This document shows, in pieces, positions 8,421-20,600 of a stretch of DNA of 64,000 nt. This DNA is from an uncultured Clostridia bacterium (GTDB lineage Bacteria; Bacillota; Clostridia; Christensenellales; CAG-314), in the NCBI GenBank assembly GCA_947628135.1, contig CANQYT010000002.1, positions 1 to 64,000 of the forward strand, in the 5' to 3' direction. Each line of letters opens with the position of its first letter. The stretch's first letter is position 1. The notes under the pieces are model-generated. The model saw nothing but the letters and a program-made list of their open reading frames with translations, was not told the DNA's origin and ran no database searches. A program made the translations under genes and the position numbers.

Positions 8421-8933
8421 TTATATGTCCCAATCGAGGGAGTATTCCTCCTCTATCAGACGGTAGGGCACGCCGCACTCGCGGCAGCGCGCAAGGAAGT
8501 AATCGTTACACTCTATCAGCCGTTCGAGATCGAGGTCGCTGTCGTCCGCCCGATTTTCAATGTCGTTTGCGTGCTTTTTTACGTCGTCGAAATGCGCGCG
8601 CAAGTACTTTTCGCTCATCACCAGACACACAAAACGTATCTGCTCGGCAGTTTTCTCGTCGAAGTATTCGCGATAGTTCATCGGTATGTAACAGCCCTCC
8701 ACAATAAGATCCTGCCCGTTTTCCGCGGCGGTCTTTACTATTTCCGCCGTTATGCGCCACAGATACGGGCGCAAACTTTCATTGTCTTTTACGTCGATAG
8801 CGGTGTTTCCGCTGCGTATAAGTCCCATTTTCAGCAGATCCTGCGAAATACACGCAAATCCGTGTTTCTTTACCAATTTGTCTGCGAGCAAAGTTTTGCC
8901 CGTGTGGCTTGCGCCGCTAATCAATACTATCAT
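8421..8933 (-). CDS. P-loop kinase-like AAA family protein
   Basis: MIVLISGASHTGKTLLADKLVKKHG Walker A; IVEGCYIP; overlaps upstream MATE gene by 17 nt. Confidence 0.6.
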   Translation of the reverse strand: MIVLISGASHTGKTLLADKLVKKHGFACISQDLLKMGLIRSGNTAIDVKDNESLRPYLWRITAEIVKTAAENGQDLIVEGCYIPMNYREYFDEKTAEQIRFVCLVMSEKYLRAHFDDVKKHANDIENRADDSDLDLERLIECNDYFLARCRECGVPYRLIEEEYSLDWDI

Positions 8934-10332
8934 TTTTCTCCTTCGGTTTGCTGTGGAAAAACCTTGCCAAAACGGGCAAACTTATCGCCGCAGTCAGCAC
9001 GTCGGACAGCGGTTGCGCTATCTGTATTCCCGTAAGACCCCACAACGCCGACGTGATGAAGAGCAGCGGAATAAACAGCAGTCCCGACCGCAACAGTGAC
9101 AGAAACGAAGCCATTGCGGGCTTGCGTATGCTTTGATAAGTCATATTTATCGGCACGGACAGCGGAACGAACAGTTGCCCGAATATTGCGTAGCGCATTG
9201 CGGGCGTTGCAAATTCGACGACGGTGGGTTCTTTTTGGAACAGTTCCACGAAAAATTTCGGCGCGGCGATGATGGGAACGCCCAGCACCGTTACGCAGCC
9301 GAGGCAGATGGCGCACGTCACCCACAAGCCGTCTTTTACGCGGTCGTACCTTTGCGCTTGGTAGTTGAAGGAGGCAACGGGCTGCAATCCTTGACTTATG
9401 CCCATACCCACGCACATCACAAAGTTGCTCACGCGGTTTACCACCGTCATACCGTCTATCGCGGCGTCCGCCATTTGCGCGCTTACCTGCGCGCCGTAGT
9501 TGCCTGCAAGAGTGTTGAGTACGCCGCTGCTTACCGAGTTGAGTCCTTGACGTATAAAGGACGGAAAACCCGTGCGGAACACCTGTGAGTACGTTCGGAA
9601 ACGTCTGCTTATGTACTTGAAACGTATTTTGCTTTGCGCCTTTGTGATGAACATCGCCAACAAAATGGCGAAACTTACTATCTGCGAGATCGCCGTCGCC
9701 ATTCCCGCGCCGAACACTCCGAGATTGCAGAAGCGAATAAACACAAAGTCCAACCCCATATTGAGCAAACCGCCGCTCACAAGCCCGAACATAGCGTAAA
9801 ACGCTTTGCCTTCGTAGCGCAGATTGTTGTTGAGTATCAGACTGCAAATCATAAACGGACAGGAGATCAGCACCCACATACCGTATTCTTTCGCGTAGGG
9901 CAGGATGGTGTCCGTTGCGCCCAACAGTTTCATCAGCGGCGACAGCAAAACCAGCCCCAGCGCAGTCATCAGCAATCCTATCGCTCCGCCGAGGAAAAAC
10001 GCCGACGACACGTAGTTCGACGCTTTTTTTGCGTCTTTGTTTGCAAGTTCTTTCGCTACGTACGTGCCCGAACCGTGCCCGAGCATAAACGCAATTGCCT
10101 GAATGATGGACTGCAACGTAAACAGTATCCCGATAGAGCCCTGCGCGCTGGTGTTGACGTCTCCCGACGCGGTGGTGATCGTCCCTACGAAGTAGGTGTC
10201 CGCCATATTGTAAATGCTGGTGATGAGCATACTTGCCGTGGTGGGCAATCCCAGCCTCACAATAAGTTTCGACACGGGCGTTTCCGTCATTTTCTTGTAG
10301 TATATTTCCATCGTTTCCTGCTGTTGCGTCAT
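8917..10332 (-). CDS. MATE family efflux transporter
   Basis: LIVRLGLPTTASMLITSIYNMADTYFVG; multi-TM MatE halves. Confidence 0.92.
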   Translation of the reverse strand: MTQQQETMEIYYKKMTETPVSKLIVRLGLPTTASMLITSIYNMADTYFVGTITTASGDVNTSAQGSIGILFTLQSIIQAIAFMLGHGSGTYVAKELANKDAKKASNYVSSAFFLGGAIGLLMTALGLVLLSPLMKLLGATDTILPYAKEYGMWVLISCPFMICSLILNNNLRYEGKAFYAMFGLVSGGLLNMGLDFVFIRFCNLGVFGAGMATAISQIVSFAILLAMFITKAQSKIRFKYISRRFRTYSQVFRTGFPSFIRQGLNSVSSGVLNTLAGNYGAQVSAQMADAAIDGMTVVNRVSNFVMCVGMGISQGLQPVASFNYQAQRYDRVKDGLWVTCAICLGCVTVLGVPIIAAPKFFVELFQKEPTVVEFATPAMRYAIFGQLFVPLSVPINMTYQSIRKPAMASFLSLLRSGLLFIPLLFITSALWGLTGIQIAQPLSDVLTAAISLPVLARFFHSKPKEKNDSID

Positions 10333-10453
10333 AGTTATAGTTTACTACCGTAATCAAATTATGTCAACGCGATGAGTCAACGTTCGTTACTTTGGAAAAA
10401 CCTCTTTTCACTTTCGGCGCAGTGTGGTATAATATGCCGTAAAGGAGGTCGTT

Positions 10454-10897
10454 GTGAAAGCGGTCATTCAACGGGTCAACAATGCGCGTCTGTATGCGGA
10501 CGGCAAACTCATTTCTCAAATAGGCAAAGGCTTGACGGTGTTTTTGTGCGTGGAACGGGGAGACTCCGTTTCCGTCTGCGAAACCTTTGCCGACAAACTG
10601 TCCAAACTGCGTATTTTTGCTGATGGGGTGGGAAAAATGAACCTTTCCGTACTCGACGTGCAGGGCGAAACGTTGCTTGTGTCGCAGTTTACGCTTGCGG
10701 CGGATATGTCGCGCGGCAACCGCCCCAACTTTTCCGAAGCCGAAACGCCCGCGCGGGCAAAGGAGATGTACGAACTTGTCGCGCGGTTGCTTACCGAAAA
10801 AGGAGTAAAAGTGCAAACGGGAGTGTTCGGCGCGGATATGACGATAGACAGGCAGGACGACGGTCCTGTCACGCTGATATGGGAGAGTAAACGATGA
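10454..10897 (+). CDS. dtd: D-aminoacyl-tRNA deacylase
   Basis: MKAVIQRVNNARLY...LLVSQFTLAADMSRGNRPNFSEA; GVFGADM. Confidence 0.95.
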   Translation: MKAVIQRVNNARLYADGKLISQIGKGLTVFLCVERGDSVSVCETFADKLSKLRIFADGVGKMNLSVLDVQGETLLVSQFTLAADMSRGNRPNFSEAETPARAKEMYELVARLLTEKGVKVQTGVFGADMTIDRQDDGPVTLIWESKR

Positions 10898-12084
10898 AAA
10901 GTTTGCGCAATTTGTACAAGATAGGCATAGGTCCGTCCTCCTCCCACACGATGGGACCCGTCAAGGCGGTGGAGAGGTTTCTCGCCGAAAAGGGGGAATT
11001 CGACCGTTACACGGTGACGCTTTTCGGGTCGTTGGCGATGACGGGCAAGGGGCACGGCACGGACGCGGCGATTTTCCGCGCTTTCGGCAACAGGCGCGCG
11101 GAGGTTGTTTTCGACAAAGAAACCAAGTGCGTCCACCCCAACACTATGGAAATAACGGGTTACAAAGAGGGCTGCGACCCCGTGCGCGTTCAGGTGTTCA
11201 GCATAGGCGGCGGCGACGTTGTATTTGCGGGCGAAACTTTCGACGAGGGCGACGAAATTTATCCGCAAAACACCTTTCTGCAAGTCAAGGAATATTGCAA
11301 ACAACACGGCTTGCGCCTGTGGGAATACGCCCTTCGTTTCGAAAACGACGCTATTTGCGACTATATGCGGGAGATATGGGACGTTATGCAGCGTTGCGTT
11401 GACGACGGACTTTCCGCAGAGGGCGTTCTCCCCGGCGGGCTGAACGTTCAGCGCCGCGCAAAAATGCTGCTCAACGAATCCAACGACGTCACCCGTCACA
11501 CGCGCAGAGACAGGATAGTGGCAAGTTACGCCTTTGCCGTGGGCGAACAAAATGCCTCCGGCGGAGTTGTTGTCACCGCGCCCACTTGCGGTTCAAGCGG
11601 AGTGCTGCCCGCAGTAATGGTGTATGCCAAGCGGCAACAGGACTATTCCGACGAGGAAATATGCCGCGCGTTGCTTTCCGCGGGCATTGTGGGCAACGTC
11701 GTCAAGACCAACGCCTCCGTTTCCGGCGCGGAGTGCGGCTGTCAGGCGGAGATAGGCACTGCCTGCGCAATGGCTGCCGCCGCCCTCGCCGAGTTGTACA
11801 ATATGACGCTCGACGAAATAGAGTACAGCGCCGAAGTGGCGTTGGAACATCAATTGGGACTTACCTGCGACCCCGTTGACGGGCTTGTGCAGATACCCTG
11901 TATCGAGCGCAACGCCGTAGGCGCAATGCGCGCTATCAACGCCGTTAGTCTTGCGACGTTCCTTGCGGACAGCCGCAAAATTTCTTTCGACACGGTCGTG
12001 GGCGCGATGTACGAAACGGGCAAAGATCTGTCGGACAAATATCGCGAAACGGGCGCAGGCGGGCTTGCGAAAGTATACCGCTGA
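10894..12084 (+). CDS. sdaA: L-serine ammonia-lyase (single-chain, iron-sulfur)
   Basis: IGIGPSSSHTMGPVKA; APTCGSSGVLPAV; CDPVDGLVQIPCIERNA. Confidence 0.93.
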   Translation: MKSLRNLYKIGIGPSSSHTMGPVKAVERFLAEKGEFDRYTVTLFGSLAMTGKGHGTDAAIFRAFGNRRAEVVFDKETKCVHPNTMEITGYKEGCDPVRVQVFSIGGGDVVFAGETFDEGDEIYPQNTFLQVKEYCKQHGLRLWEYALRFENDAICDYMREIWDVMQRCVDDGLSAEGVLPGGLNVQRRAKMLLNESNDVTRHTRRDRIVASYAFAVGEQNASGGVVVTAPTCGSSGVLPAVMVYAKRQQDYSDEEICRALLSAGIVGNVVKTNASVSGAECGCQAEIGTACAMAAAALAELYNMTLDEIEYSAEVALEHQLGLTCDPVDGLVQIPCIERNAVGAMRAINAVSLATFLADSRKISFDTVVGAMYETGKDLSDKYRETGAGGLAKVYR

Positions 12085-12098
12085 ACGTTTGTATTTTT

Positions 12099-12140
12099 CA
12101 GCGCCGCGCCGACAAAACAACGGCGCGGTTATTTTGTTTG
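12099..12140 (+). terminator. Rho-independent terminator after sdaA
   Basis: CCGCGCCG-acaaaacaa-CGGCGCGG followed by TTATTTTG. Confidence 0.65.
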
Positions 12141-12196
12141 CGCGCCGCTTTTCGGATAAATTTTTTCTTAAAACCGTCGAATTTTTTACAAAGGTA

Positions 12197-12225
12197 TTTA
12201 CTTGCCGCCGTTGAGGGTGTATAAT
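12197..12225 (+). promoter_or_regulatory. Promoter for secreted nuclease
   Basis: TTTACT-N17-TATAAT. Confidence 0.55.
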
Positions 12226-12261
12226 TATCTATACGAAAATGATTTTCGGGGAGAGAAAATT

Positions 12262-13836
12262 ATGACACGATCGAGAAAAATCAGTCTGACGTTGGCGATT
12301 GCTCTCGTTGCGGTGCTTGTGTGCGTGTTCGCGCTGCCCTTTGCCGCGCGTCCCGAAGCGCAAGCCGCGCCACCCGTTGTGCCGGATCGCAACGGTTGGC
12401 AAAGCGCCTACACAGGCACGTACTACGACAATCTCAACACCGATCTCACGGGCACGGCGTTCAGGAGCGAGTTGGCGGAACTCATCACCGACACGCACAC
12501 AACTTGGACGGTCTACAACGGAACTTCCTCCTTGGCGCTCAACAACGTGTGGCCCAAGTCGGACGTAGCCGACCCCAAAAACCCCAACAACGGGCAGATA
12601 AAGTGGTTCTACACGGGCACGGTCACTTCCGCGAGCAATTTCGGAGGTAGCAATGGCACGACCAATCGCGAACACGTATGGGCAAAGAACGGCAAAGACA
12701 GCCTCACGTTCGGAAGCGGTTGGGCGGAAGCAGGACCGGGCGCTGACGCTCATCACCTGCGCCCGACGGAATGTCAGTTGAACAGCGGCAGAGGCAATCT
12801 CGGCTTTGACATTGTTCCGCAGACAAGCGGCAACATAGTTAAGCAAGACGACCGTACGGATTACGGTACGGGCGACGGTCTTTGCTACAAATCGGGCAGT
12901 TTCTTTTACCCCGCCAAGGGCTACCGCGGCGCAACGGCGCGAATATTGTTTTATATGCAAGTAAGGTGGGGCGACGCTTGCGCGCTTGATTTTGTAGACG
13001 GTGCAACAACCAACAACGGAAAGTATATAGGCAAAATTTCCACGTTGATGAGGTGGCACATCGAAGAACCGCCCAATGAGGACGAAATATATCGCAACAA
13101 TATCATCGCGGGCATTCAGGGCAACCGCAATCCTTTCATCGATCACCCCGAATTTGCCGAAATGATTTACTGCTACAACAACGCAAGTTACAGCAACACG
13201 CTCAGAAACGTGGTAGCCACGTATGGCAGTTATCTCAACGACAATCCCATTGTTCCGCCGGTAGGTGACGACGTTCCAACGGCTCTTACGCTTTCGGAAA
13301 GCAGCGTGACCTTGTCCGAGGGACAGTCGCGGCAAGTAAGCGTCACGGCGCAGCCGAGCGGCGCAAGCAACAGCGTCGTCTGGTCCAGCAGCGACGAAAA
13401 CGTAGCCACGGTGCAAAACGGTCTTATCGAGGCAAAGCGCGCGGGCGTGACGACTGTCACTGCAACAAGCACGCTGAACAGTTCCGTATCTGCAAGTCTC
13501 ACGGTGGCGGTGACAGCCGTCGGAGTGGAAACGGACACGAGCGCGTTTGAGGCGGCTATGGGTGAAATAGACGGAAAGACCGCCCTTGCCGAGCGGTATG
13601 CCGCGCTCGCCGACGCGATAAACGAATACAACAAACTTACCGCCGATGCAAAGGAAAGCGTGGCGCAGCAATACGCGGCTCTTCAAGAAGCAGTAAACAA
13701 GTACAACGAGGAAATTTCCGCCGTCAACGACGACGCGGTCGCCGCGACGGATCTCGCTTCGCAATCTTTGGCGTTGGGAATTTCGTCGGCGTTTTTGGCG
13801 CTTATAGCCATTCTTATCAAAAAGTTCGGGAGGTAG
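12262..13836 (+). CDS. Secreted, membrane-anchored endonuclease I family nuclease with bacterial Ig-like (Big2) domain
   Basis: Signal peptide; TNREHVWAKN...DAHHLRPTECQLNSGRGN (EndA/NucM-type His motif); Big2-type repeat ALTLSESSVTLSEGQSRQVSVTAQPSGASNSVVWSSSDENVATV; C-terminal TM LGISSAFLALIAILIKKFGR. Confidence 0.85.
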   Translation: MTRSRKISLTLAIALVAVLVCVFALPFAARPEAQAAPPVVPDRNGWQSAYTGTYYDNLNTDLTGTAFRSELAELITDTHTTWTVYNGTSSLALNNVWPKSDVADPKNPNNGQIKWFYTGTVTSASNFGGSNGTTNREHVWAKNGKDSLTFGSGWAEAGPGADAHHLRPTECQLNSGRGNLGFDIVPQTSGNIVKQDDRTDYGTGDGLCYKSGSFFYPAKGYRGATARILFYMQVRWGDACALDFVDGATTNNGKYIGKISTLMRWHIEEPPNEDEIYRNNIIAGIQGNRNPFIDHPEFAEMIYCYNNASYSNTLRNVVATYGSYLNDNPIVPPVGDDVPTALTLSESSVTLSEGQSRQVSVTAQPSGASNSVVWSSSDENVATVQNGLIEAKRAGVTTVTATSTLNSSVSASLTVAVTAVGVETDTSAFEAAMGEIDGKTALAERYAALADAINEYNKLTADAKESVAQQYAALQEAVNKYNEEISAVNDDAVAATDLASQSLALGISSAFLALIAILIKKFGR

Positions 13837-13840
13837 CGCT

Positions 13841-14431
13841 ATGAAAAAGAGATATTTCGCAATAGCGGCGGTACTTTTGGCAACGTTGATATGTCTTGCG
13901 GCGTGCAACGGCTCGGGCGAGATGATGAACGCCATCACAAATGCGCTGCGCGCCGATTACTCGCAAGCGACCGTCACCGTGCAAACGGAAAAAGGCGACG
14001 TAAAACTCGTCAGCACGTACGAAATCACTTTCGACGGCGACAACGCCTCCGTCGAGTACAACATTCAGAAGTTGCACGAACTCAATTGGGCTGCCAATCC
14101 CGACAACCCCGTCGAAACGTTCTCCGGTACGGCGCATTACGTCAACGGCATACTTGTGGACGGCGATCACAACGCAAATCTGTCGTCGGGAGAGTTGGAC
14201 TTTACGGGGTTCAGATTCAAGCAGAACTTTTTCACCAACGTCAAAACCTCCGAAAGCGCGTTCAGCGCGGACGTCGTCAACGCCAAAGCGTTTGTGGGCA
14301 ACGCTTCTTTCGACGGAACGAATATGAAAGTTTACGTCAAACTCAACGCCGACAAACTTGCCAAATTCTCGCTGAATTACCTTTCGGCAAACGGCTCGGA
14401 CGTGGCGGTGATATACGAATTTACGGCGTAG
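13841..14431 (+). CDS. Hypothetical lipoprotein
   Basis: MKKRYFAIAAVLLATLICLAAC lipobox signal peptide. Confidence 0.75.
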   Translation: MKKRYFAIAAVLLATLICLAACNGSGEMMNAITNALRADYSQATVTVQTEKGDVKLVSTYEITFDGDNASVEYNIQKLHELNWAANPDNPVETFSGTAHYVNGILVDGDHNANLSSGELDFTGFRFKQNFFTNVKTSESAFSADVVNAKAFVGNASFDGTNMKVYVKLNADKLAKFSLNYLSANGSDVAVIYEFTA

Positions 14432-14452
14432 CCATTTCGTACGATAAATTGT

Positions 14453-14490
14453 GCCGCGGGCATTTTGCCCGCGGTTTCTTTTTTGTTTTT
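14453..14490 (+). terminator. Rho-independent terminator
   Basis: CCGCGGGC-atttt-GCCCGCGG followed by TTTCTTTTTTG. Confidence 0.85.
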
Positions 14491-14649
14491 ATTTTATATA
14501 TAAAATTATTTTAATTTTTTCGGCGGTTTTTGCCGAAAGTTTACCTAAAATTTACTTGACTACTGTAAAATGCTTGTTAAAGTGAGTTTTTGCGCTTATT
14601 TCCGTGCAAAACGCTTTGCAAATTTACCTCTGAAAAAGGAAAAAAACTT

Positions 14650-17600
14650 ATGCCCAAATTCAAAATCATATGTTTCATCGTCGCGGCAGTGCTTGCCGCC
14701 GTGGGAACAGTGGTCGTGTTGAGAAACCTCAGCAGCGACTACGTCCCGCCGACGAACACCAACGTAGAGGACTACAACACTTATCTCGACCGCACGGAGG
14801 ATATGGACATCACCGATCGCAGTCGGGACGTTACCGATTTCCTTTTTGTGGCGCACAAGCGGCTGCTCAGCGGCAGCGGCTTCAAGGGCGTGTCGGAAGG
14901 CGCATCAACTGCTGTTATGGGCATAAAGCAGAACGTCTTGAACACGCGTTACGTGGTGGGTGATTTTGCAAACAAAAGCGTATTCAAGGAAATGGTAACT
15001 ACGGGCGCGGTTTCCAACGCTTATCAACTGTATCTCGTGGACGCCAGCAAAAACGGCAGTTACGTTTACCGCGACAGCGACAGGATAAACGGTTTGCGGG
15101 ACGTGGTGTGGAGCAGCAGCGCAACTCCCCTTGCCTGGCAGCAATTTATGGACAGTTTCGGACACCGTTCCGACAAACTTACGGGTTACATTCTCAACCG
15201 CGACACCATCGCGGGAGGCGAGTTTGTGGGAGAGGAAAACGGTCTGTATACTTTCCGATACATATTGAAAACGGAAGAAGTCAGTTTCAACTACCCCGCG
15301 GAGGGCGGCGAAGTGGTTACCCTCCAACGCGGCGCGGCGGAAAAACTCTGCTACGAAATGGTTAAAAACGGCGGGTTGGAAAACTTGCCCACGTTTGAAA
15401 AGTGCGAGATCTACGTCACAATGGACGCGGATTTCAACATAAAAAGTTTGCGTACCGATTGCCGCTACGTGGCTCAGACTATGGGTATCAACGCAGGCTG
15501 TTCGGAAGACATAACGGAAACTTTCGAACCCTACGAGGGCGACCTGCCTTACAGCGATTTCTTTACCCCCTATCTGGGACAGACGGGCGGCTCTCTTGAC
15601 GAAAAAGCCACTCCGCTCGGAATGTTGACGGGGATGTTCTCGCCCTATCTCAACGGCGAGCGGTTGCAGGCGAAGTTGACCGTCCTCAACGGCGACAAAG
15701 CGTTTACCGACGCAATGGTTTCCATAGACGGTCTGGACATTGCAGACCTAAGCAAACTTTCGGTAGACCTTCGTCTCGGCGACCTCAACCTCAATTACTT
15801 ACACGGCGACGGCAAAATACTGTTCAATTACGGCGATTTCAACGCCTCAGCCTCCATCAGCGGCGTAACGGAACTTGTGGGTACGTTTTCCGCTCTTTTA
15901 GGCGAGCCGAGTACGGCTTCGGCAACTGCCGCAACGCAGGACTTGGACCTTTTGGCTCTGCTCAACGACCTACAATACGAACTTTCCGACGACGAACAAA
16001 TCTGCACGGTCACCCTGCCCCTAAGCGTGGCGGGTCTGGACATAAACGCCTCCCTTGTGGGAATTTCCAACGGCAGCGGTTACGATTTCAGTTACGCCGA
16101 CATAACTATCGGCGACGTAGCGTTGCACGTGGAGTTGCAAAGTTGGTCTCCCGCACAGATAGACGCCAACGCTTCGGAAATTCTCGGTATAGCCGATTTG
16201 ATAGAGGACGGCAAACTGTCTCTTACGGCAAACGTCGAAATTCCTCTCTTCGACAGAACGTACAGCGTAACTGCCGACGTTCTCGCCGACCTTGCTTCAA
16301 AAGCAGTCCGCGCGCACGCGGTATTGGGCAGCAACGGCGAATTGGACGCGGTGTATATTGACGGAACGGCGTATCTTGCGCTGGGCGACAACCTCAAATT
16401 CAAGTTGGACGTATCTCAAACGGACAAGTTGCAAGAAATCGCGGAAAATTTGACTTCGAAATTGGGCGGCGGCGTTCTGCCCGATACAAACGCGGCGCAT
16501 CTGTTGACGCTGTTCGGCGGCGTGGACGTGCTCACCGACATAAACGGCGTTGATTTGCAGTTTGCGATAGGCGAAATGCGCGTAACTCTCCGTCTCGCGG
16601 ACCGCGGCGGACGTTGGCAAGTGGAAAAGATAACCGCCAACGGTTACGGCGTGGACGCGACAGTTGCGCCTGCCGATTCCTACGGCGACGTTTACGCGCC
16701 TGCGGACGCGGAACAATACGTGGACGTCACTCAACTTGCAGACGCCTTTGACGAGGCTGTATTGGAGGCGTTGGACGCGCAAGGTATAGGCGCAAAATTC
16801 GATCTTCAACTCACTCTCGGCGGCAAGACGTACCGTGCGGAGGGCAACGTGCTTCGCGACGCGCAAGGCAATGTCGAGGCAACAGCCGCGGTGTACGACG
16901 ACGAAGTGGGTATCCTCACCGCAAACGTAGTTTATTACGACCAAACTGTATATCTCACTGTCAACGGCGTAAAAGTCGCCTTTGCGGTAAGCGGCGGCGG
17001 TATCGACGCGGACGTTGTCGACGCGCTCGGAAAACTCGTCTCCGACGAACGGATAAGCCGACTGCTGGAAAGCGACGACGACGTTTCGGAACTTGTCGGA
17101 ACTGTCGGCGCGTTGGTGCAAAAAGTAAAAGATTTCGACGTCGAAAGTCTGTGGGATACGGACTTCACGGCGACGGTTACGCGTTTCCTGTTTGACGAGG
17201 GCGTACTTGCGGTAACTTTGGACGGCGCGGCGCTCGGCTTTGACGGCGCGCAACTCTCTTTCGACGTGTACACGGAAGAGGGCAGCCTCGCTTTGCGGCT
17301 GTACGGTTTGCCCGTTTCCGCCGATCCGCAAGGTACGGTGCGGCTTGTTACGGACGTGCCGACGGTGGAGCGCCCCGACGCGGAAGAATACGTGCTTACT
17401 CTCAGAGGCACTGTGTTCGGCGCGACCGCGGACGTCACGCTTGACCTTGCCAAGTCGGATATATGGGCAAGTGTGCATATCCGCAACGAAGAGTTGCTCG
17501 TCCGATTTGTCGGCGGCAAGTTGTACGCGGCATACGGCGGAATAAAGATAGTCCTTGACGTGACCGACGCGGGTACGTTGGGCAAACTTCAATCGCTTAT

Positions 17601-20600
17601 GGGCGACGTCGGCGCACCCGACCTTCCCGTTGCGGAAGTGGCGGCTATGCTTGCCGCGCTCAAAGCCGACTTTACGGGGGACAGCCCCGCGCTTTCGCTG
17701 GACGGCGAGGCGGTAAAAGTCAGCGTCAACTTCACCAATACGGACGGCAATCTGATGTTCGACGGTGTAAACGCGGAATTTACGCTGAACGGCGAAGTGT
17801 ACGAGGCGACTCTTGCGTGCGGCGACGCTCCCGCTTTCAAACTCGATACGGAACAACAATTCGTTGACGGCAACGCGCTTGTCGAAAGTCTTGCCGATAC
17901 AATAGCCACTTTCCGCGGCGGAAATGCGGCAATACACGCCGCTCTCGACTTCACGTCGGGCAGCGACGCTTACTGCGCAGAGATATTCGTCGATTGCGGC
18001 GACGTACTGCGCGTGCGGATTATCCTCACCGATAAGGCGGCGAACGTAACGCTCGTATCTGCCGAAATTATCTATATTGCTCAGGGTGCGCAAGGTACTT
18101 TGTATATCGACGTCAACGGTATCCGTCAGGCGGTGAGTATGACTTCCTTGCAGCAGAGCGGCGGCGAATCCGTCCTTGGACAACTTGTCGGTATAGCCAA
18201 CGAGTTCAAAGGCGTAAGCGACGTTACGGACGACCTGTTCGATGTGTTCGACAAACTTGCGCAGGGCGCGAAAGATTTCGTATATTCTCAATTCCTTTCC
18301 GATCTGTACGAAACGGAAGGCAGGTACTGCCTTGCGCTTGATTTGCGGCAAATAGGTCTCGGTACGGCAAACGTTACGTTCGGCTTGGGTAGCGACCCGT
18401 CGGTAAGCGTAACGGGACTGTCGATAGGAAATATCTCTGCCGACGTAACGGCGGAAGTAAGCATATCCGACGCCGTTGTCGAAGAACCTTCGGCAAGCGA
18501 CTACGTAACGGAATTTACGTTCCGTCTCGGCGAGATGGACGGCAAAGCGCGCGTAGACGTATACAATCGTTACGCTTGCGGCGAACTGTCATTAAAAGAC
18601 GGCAGCAAATTGCTGTTTGAGTACTCCGACGGCGCTGTGTATTTGCAATACGGCGAAATTTCGCTCACGGCAAAAGCGGCGGACGCGAACGAGTTGTTGA
18701 AACTCATCGGTAAATTTACGGATTTGCCGCAAATGCCGCAATTTACGGCGGAACAGGCGGCTGCAACGGTGAAAGGGCTGCTCGCTCAACTTTCCTGCCG
18801 TCGCGGCAACACGGCGGACGGTTACGCTCTGACGGTGGATTACCGCGAAGCGTCCGTCACAGCCGACTTTGCGTGCGGCGAGGGAACGGCGGCGCTTTCG
18901 GGCGTGACGGTAGTGTACGGCGGAACGACGATTTCCGTGCAAATCGCAACAACTCCGCTCACCTTTACCGATATAGACAAAACCGCCGATTTCGTAGACG
19001 TGACGGAAGTGGCGCAGTTGTTTGCGCAACCCGTTGCCGATTTACTGCAATTCCGCAGTTTCGGCTCGGACAACATAGAAATGAATGTAACGTTGGGCGG
19101 CAAGACCTACGTCGTAAACGGCAGTTTTGCTCGCGACGGCGAGGGAACGATGCGCTTCAAAGCGACGTTGCTCGACGGCGAACTCGGCATTGCCGACGTT
19201 GACGTGATAGTCGTCGGCGGCAACGTGTATCTGACGGTAAACGGCGTAAAGGCGGCGTTCAAAGTGCCCGACGTCGGCGGTAACGTCGATTTCGGCGCGG
19301 TTATGGAGCAACTTGCCGCAAACAAGCAGGCAGAGCAACTGCTTTCAGCCTATCCCGAAGCGGCGGAACTCATCGACCAAATTGGCAAAGTCGCCTCTGC
19401 GTTCGCTCGGTTCGATGTGTCCGATACGAATTTCGGCGCGATGTTTGCTTCGCTGCGCTTCGAAAACGGCGAACTTGCTCTCGGCGTAAACGCAAGCGCG
19501 TTTGAGTTGGGCAACTTCACGCTGACTTTGAGCCTGGACGACGGCAAGTTGGCGGTAGGCTTGCGCGACTTTGCGTTGGCAAGCGTAAAACTGCAATCGG
19601 TTAGCGCAACGCTGTACGGCGGCGCGGACGAAATACAAAAACCGTCCTCCGACGATTACGTGATAAGTCTCGCTATCAACGGCTTCGGCGCGGACATAGA
19701 CCTCGTTGCCGACCTGTACAATATGGACGTGTGGGCGACGGTCGCCTTCCGCCGCGACCCCGTTGAGGGCATACACGTCAACGAAACGGCGCAACTGCGC
19801 TACGTCAACGGCAATTTGTACGTCAATTTCAACAACGTAAAACTTGTGTTTGCCTCGAAAGAATTGGGCAAAGCGGTAAGCCGCCTCGTCGGACTGCTTT
19901 CAACGGGCGAAAGCGCGCTGCCGCAATTGGACGACGTTCTGTCGCGGCTTGTGTTCGACCTCGTCGGCGAAAGTCACTCCATTTACTACAACGGAGAGGA
20001 CTTCGACGTGCAAGTCAACTTCAAGCAGGCAAGCGACAAACTGTTCTTCGACGGTATCACGGCTGACGTGGGCGGTCAACGCGTCACGGTGCAGATGCAG
20101 GAAGCGTCCTTCGACAAATTGGAAACAGACGGCGGCTACGTATTTGCGGACGGCAATTTGCTGCTTGACAAACTTGCGGACATTTTGCAGACGGTAAAAC
20201 AAGCCGACGGGCTCAGCGCGCAGTTCGATCTCAATTTGACGTTGAACGGAAGCAGTTACATAGCGCACGTGGGACTTACGTACAACAGCGGACTCGAAGT
20301 GAGTTTTGTACTTACGGACAGCGCCGAGCAACTCATCGCAAACGGCAAACTGATTTACGTAAACGACGTGCTTTACATAGACGTAAACGGCGTCAAACAG
20401 GCTGTCGCTTTGGACGGCAAAGAGGATGACGGCGAACCCTTCCGCCTCGCCAATCTCAAAACGGCTCTCAAAGAGTACCTCGGCATACACGACGTTCTGG
20501 ACGAAGTGATACGCTTTGTCAACGCTCTGCCCGACAAACTTACGGACGAAACCAACGTTCCGACCATTTCCGCGCTGATAGGCGGTTTGACCTTGGACGC

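Noticed and set aside
12229-13938. 569-aa minus-strand ORF
   Set aside because: Antisense to the endonuclease I gene with clear domain signatures on the + strand.
16297-18351. 684-aa minus-strand ORF
   Set aside because: Antisense to the giant protein, whose frame has coherent repeats; antisense product has no motifs.
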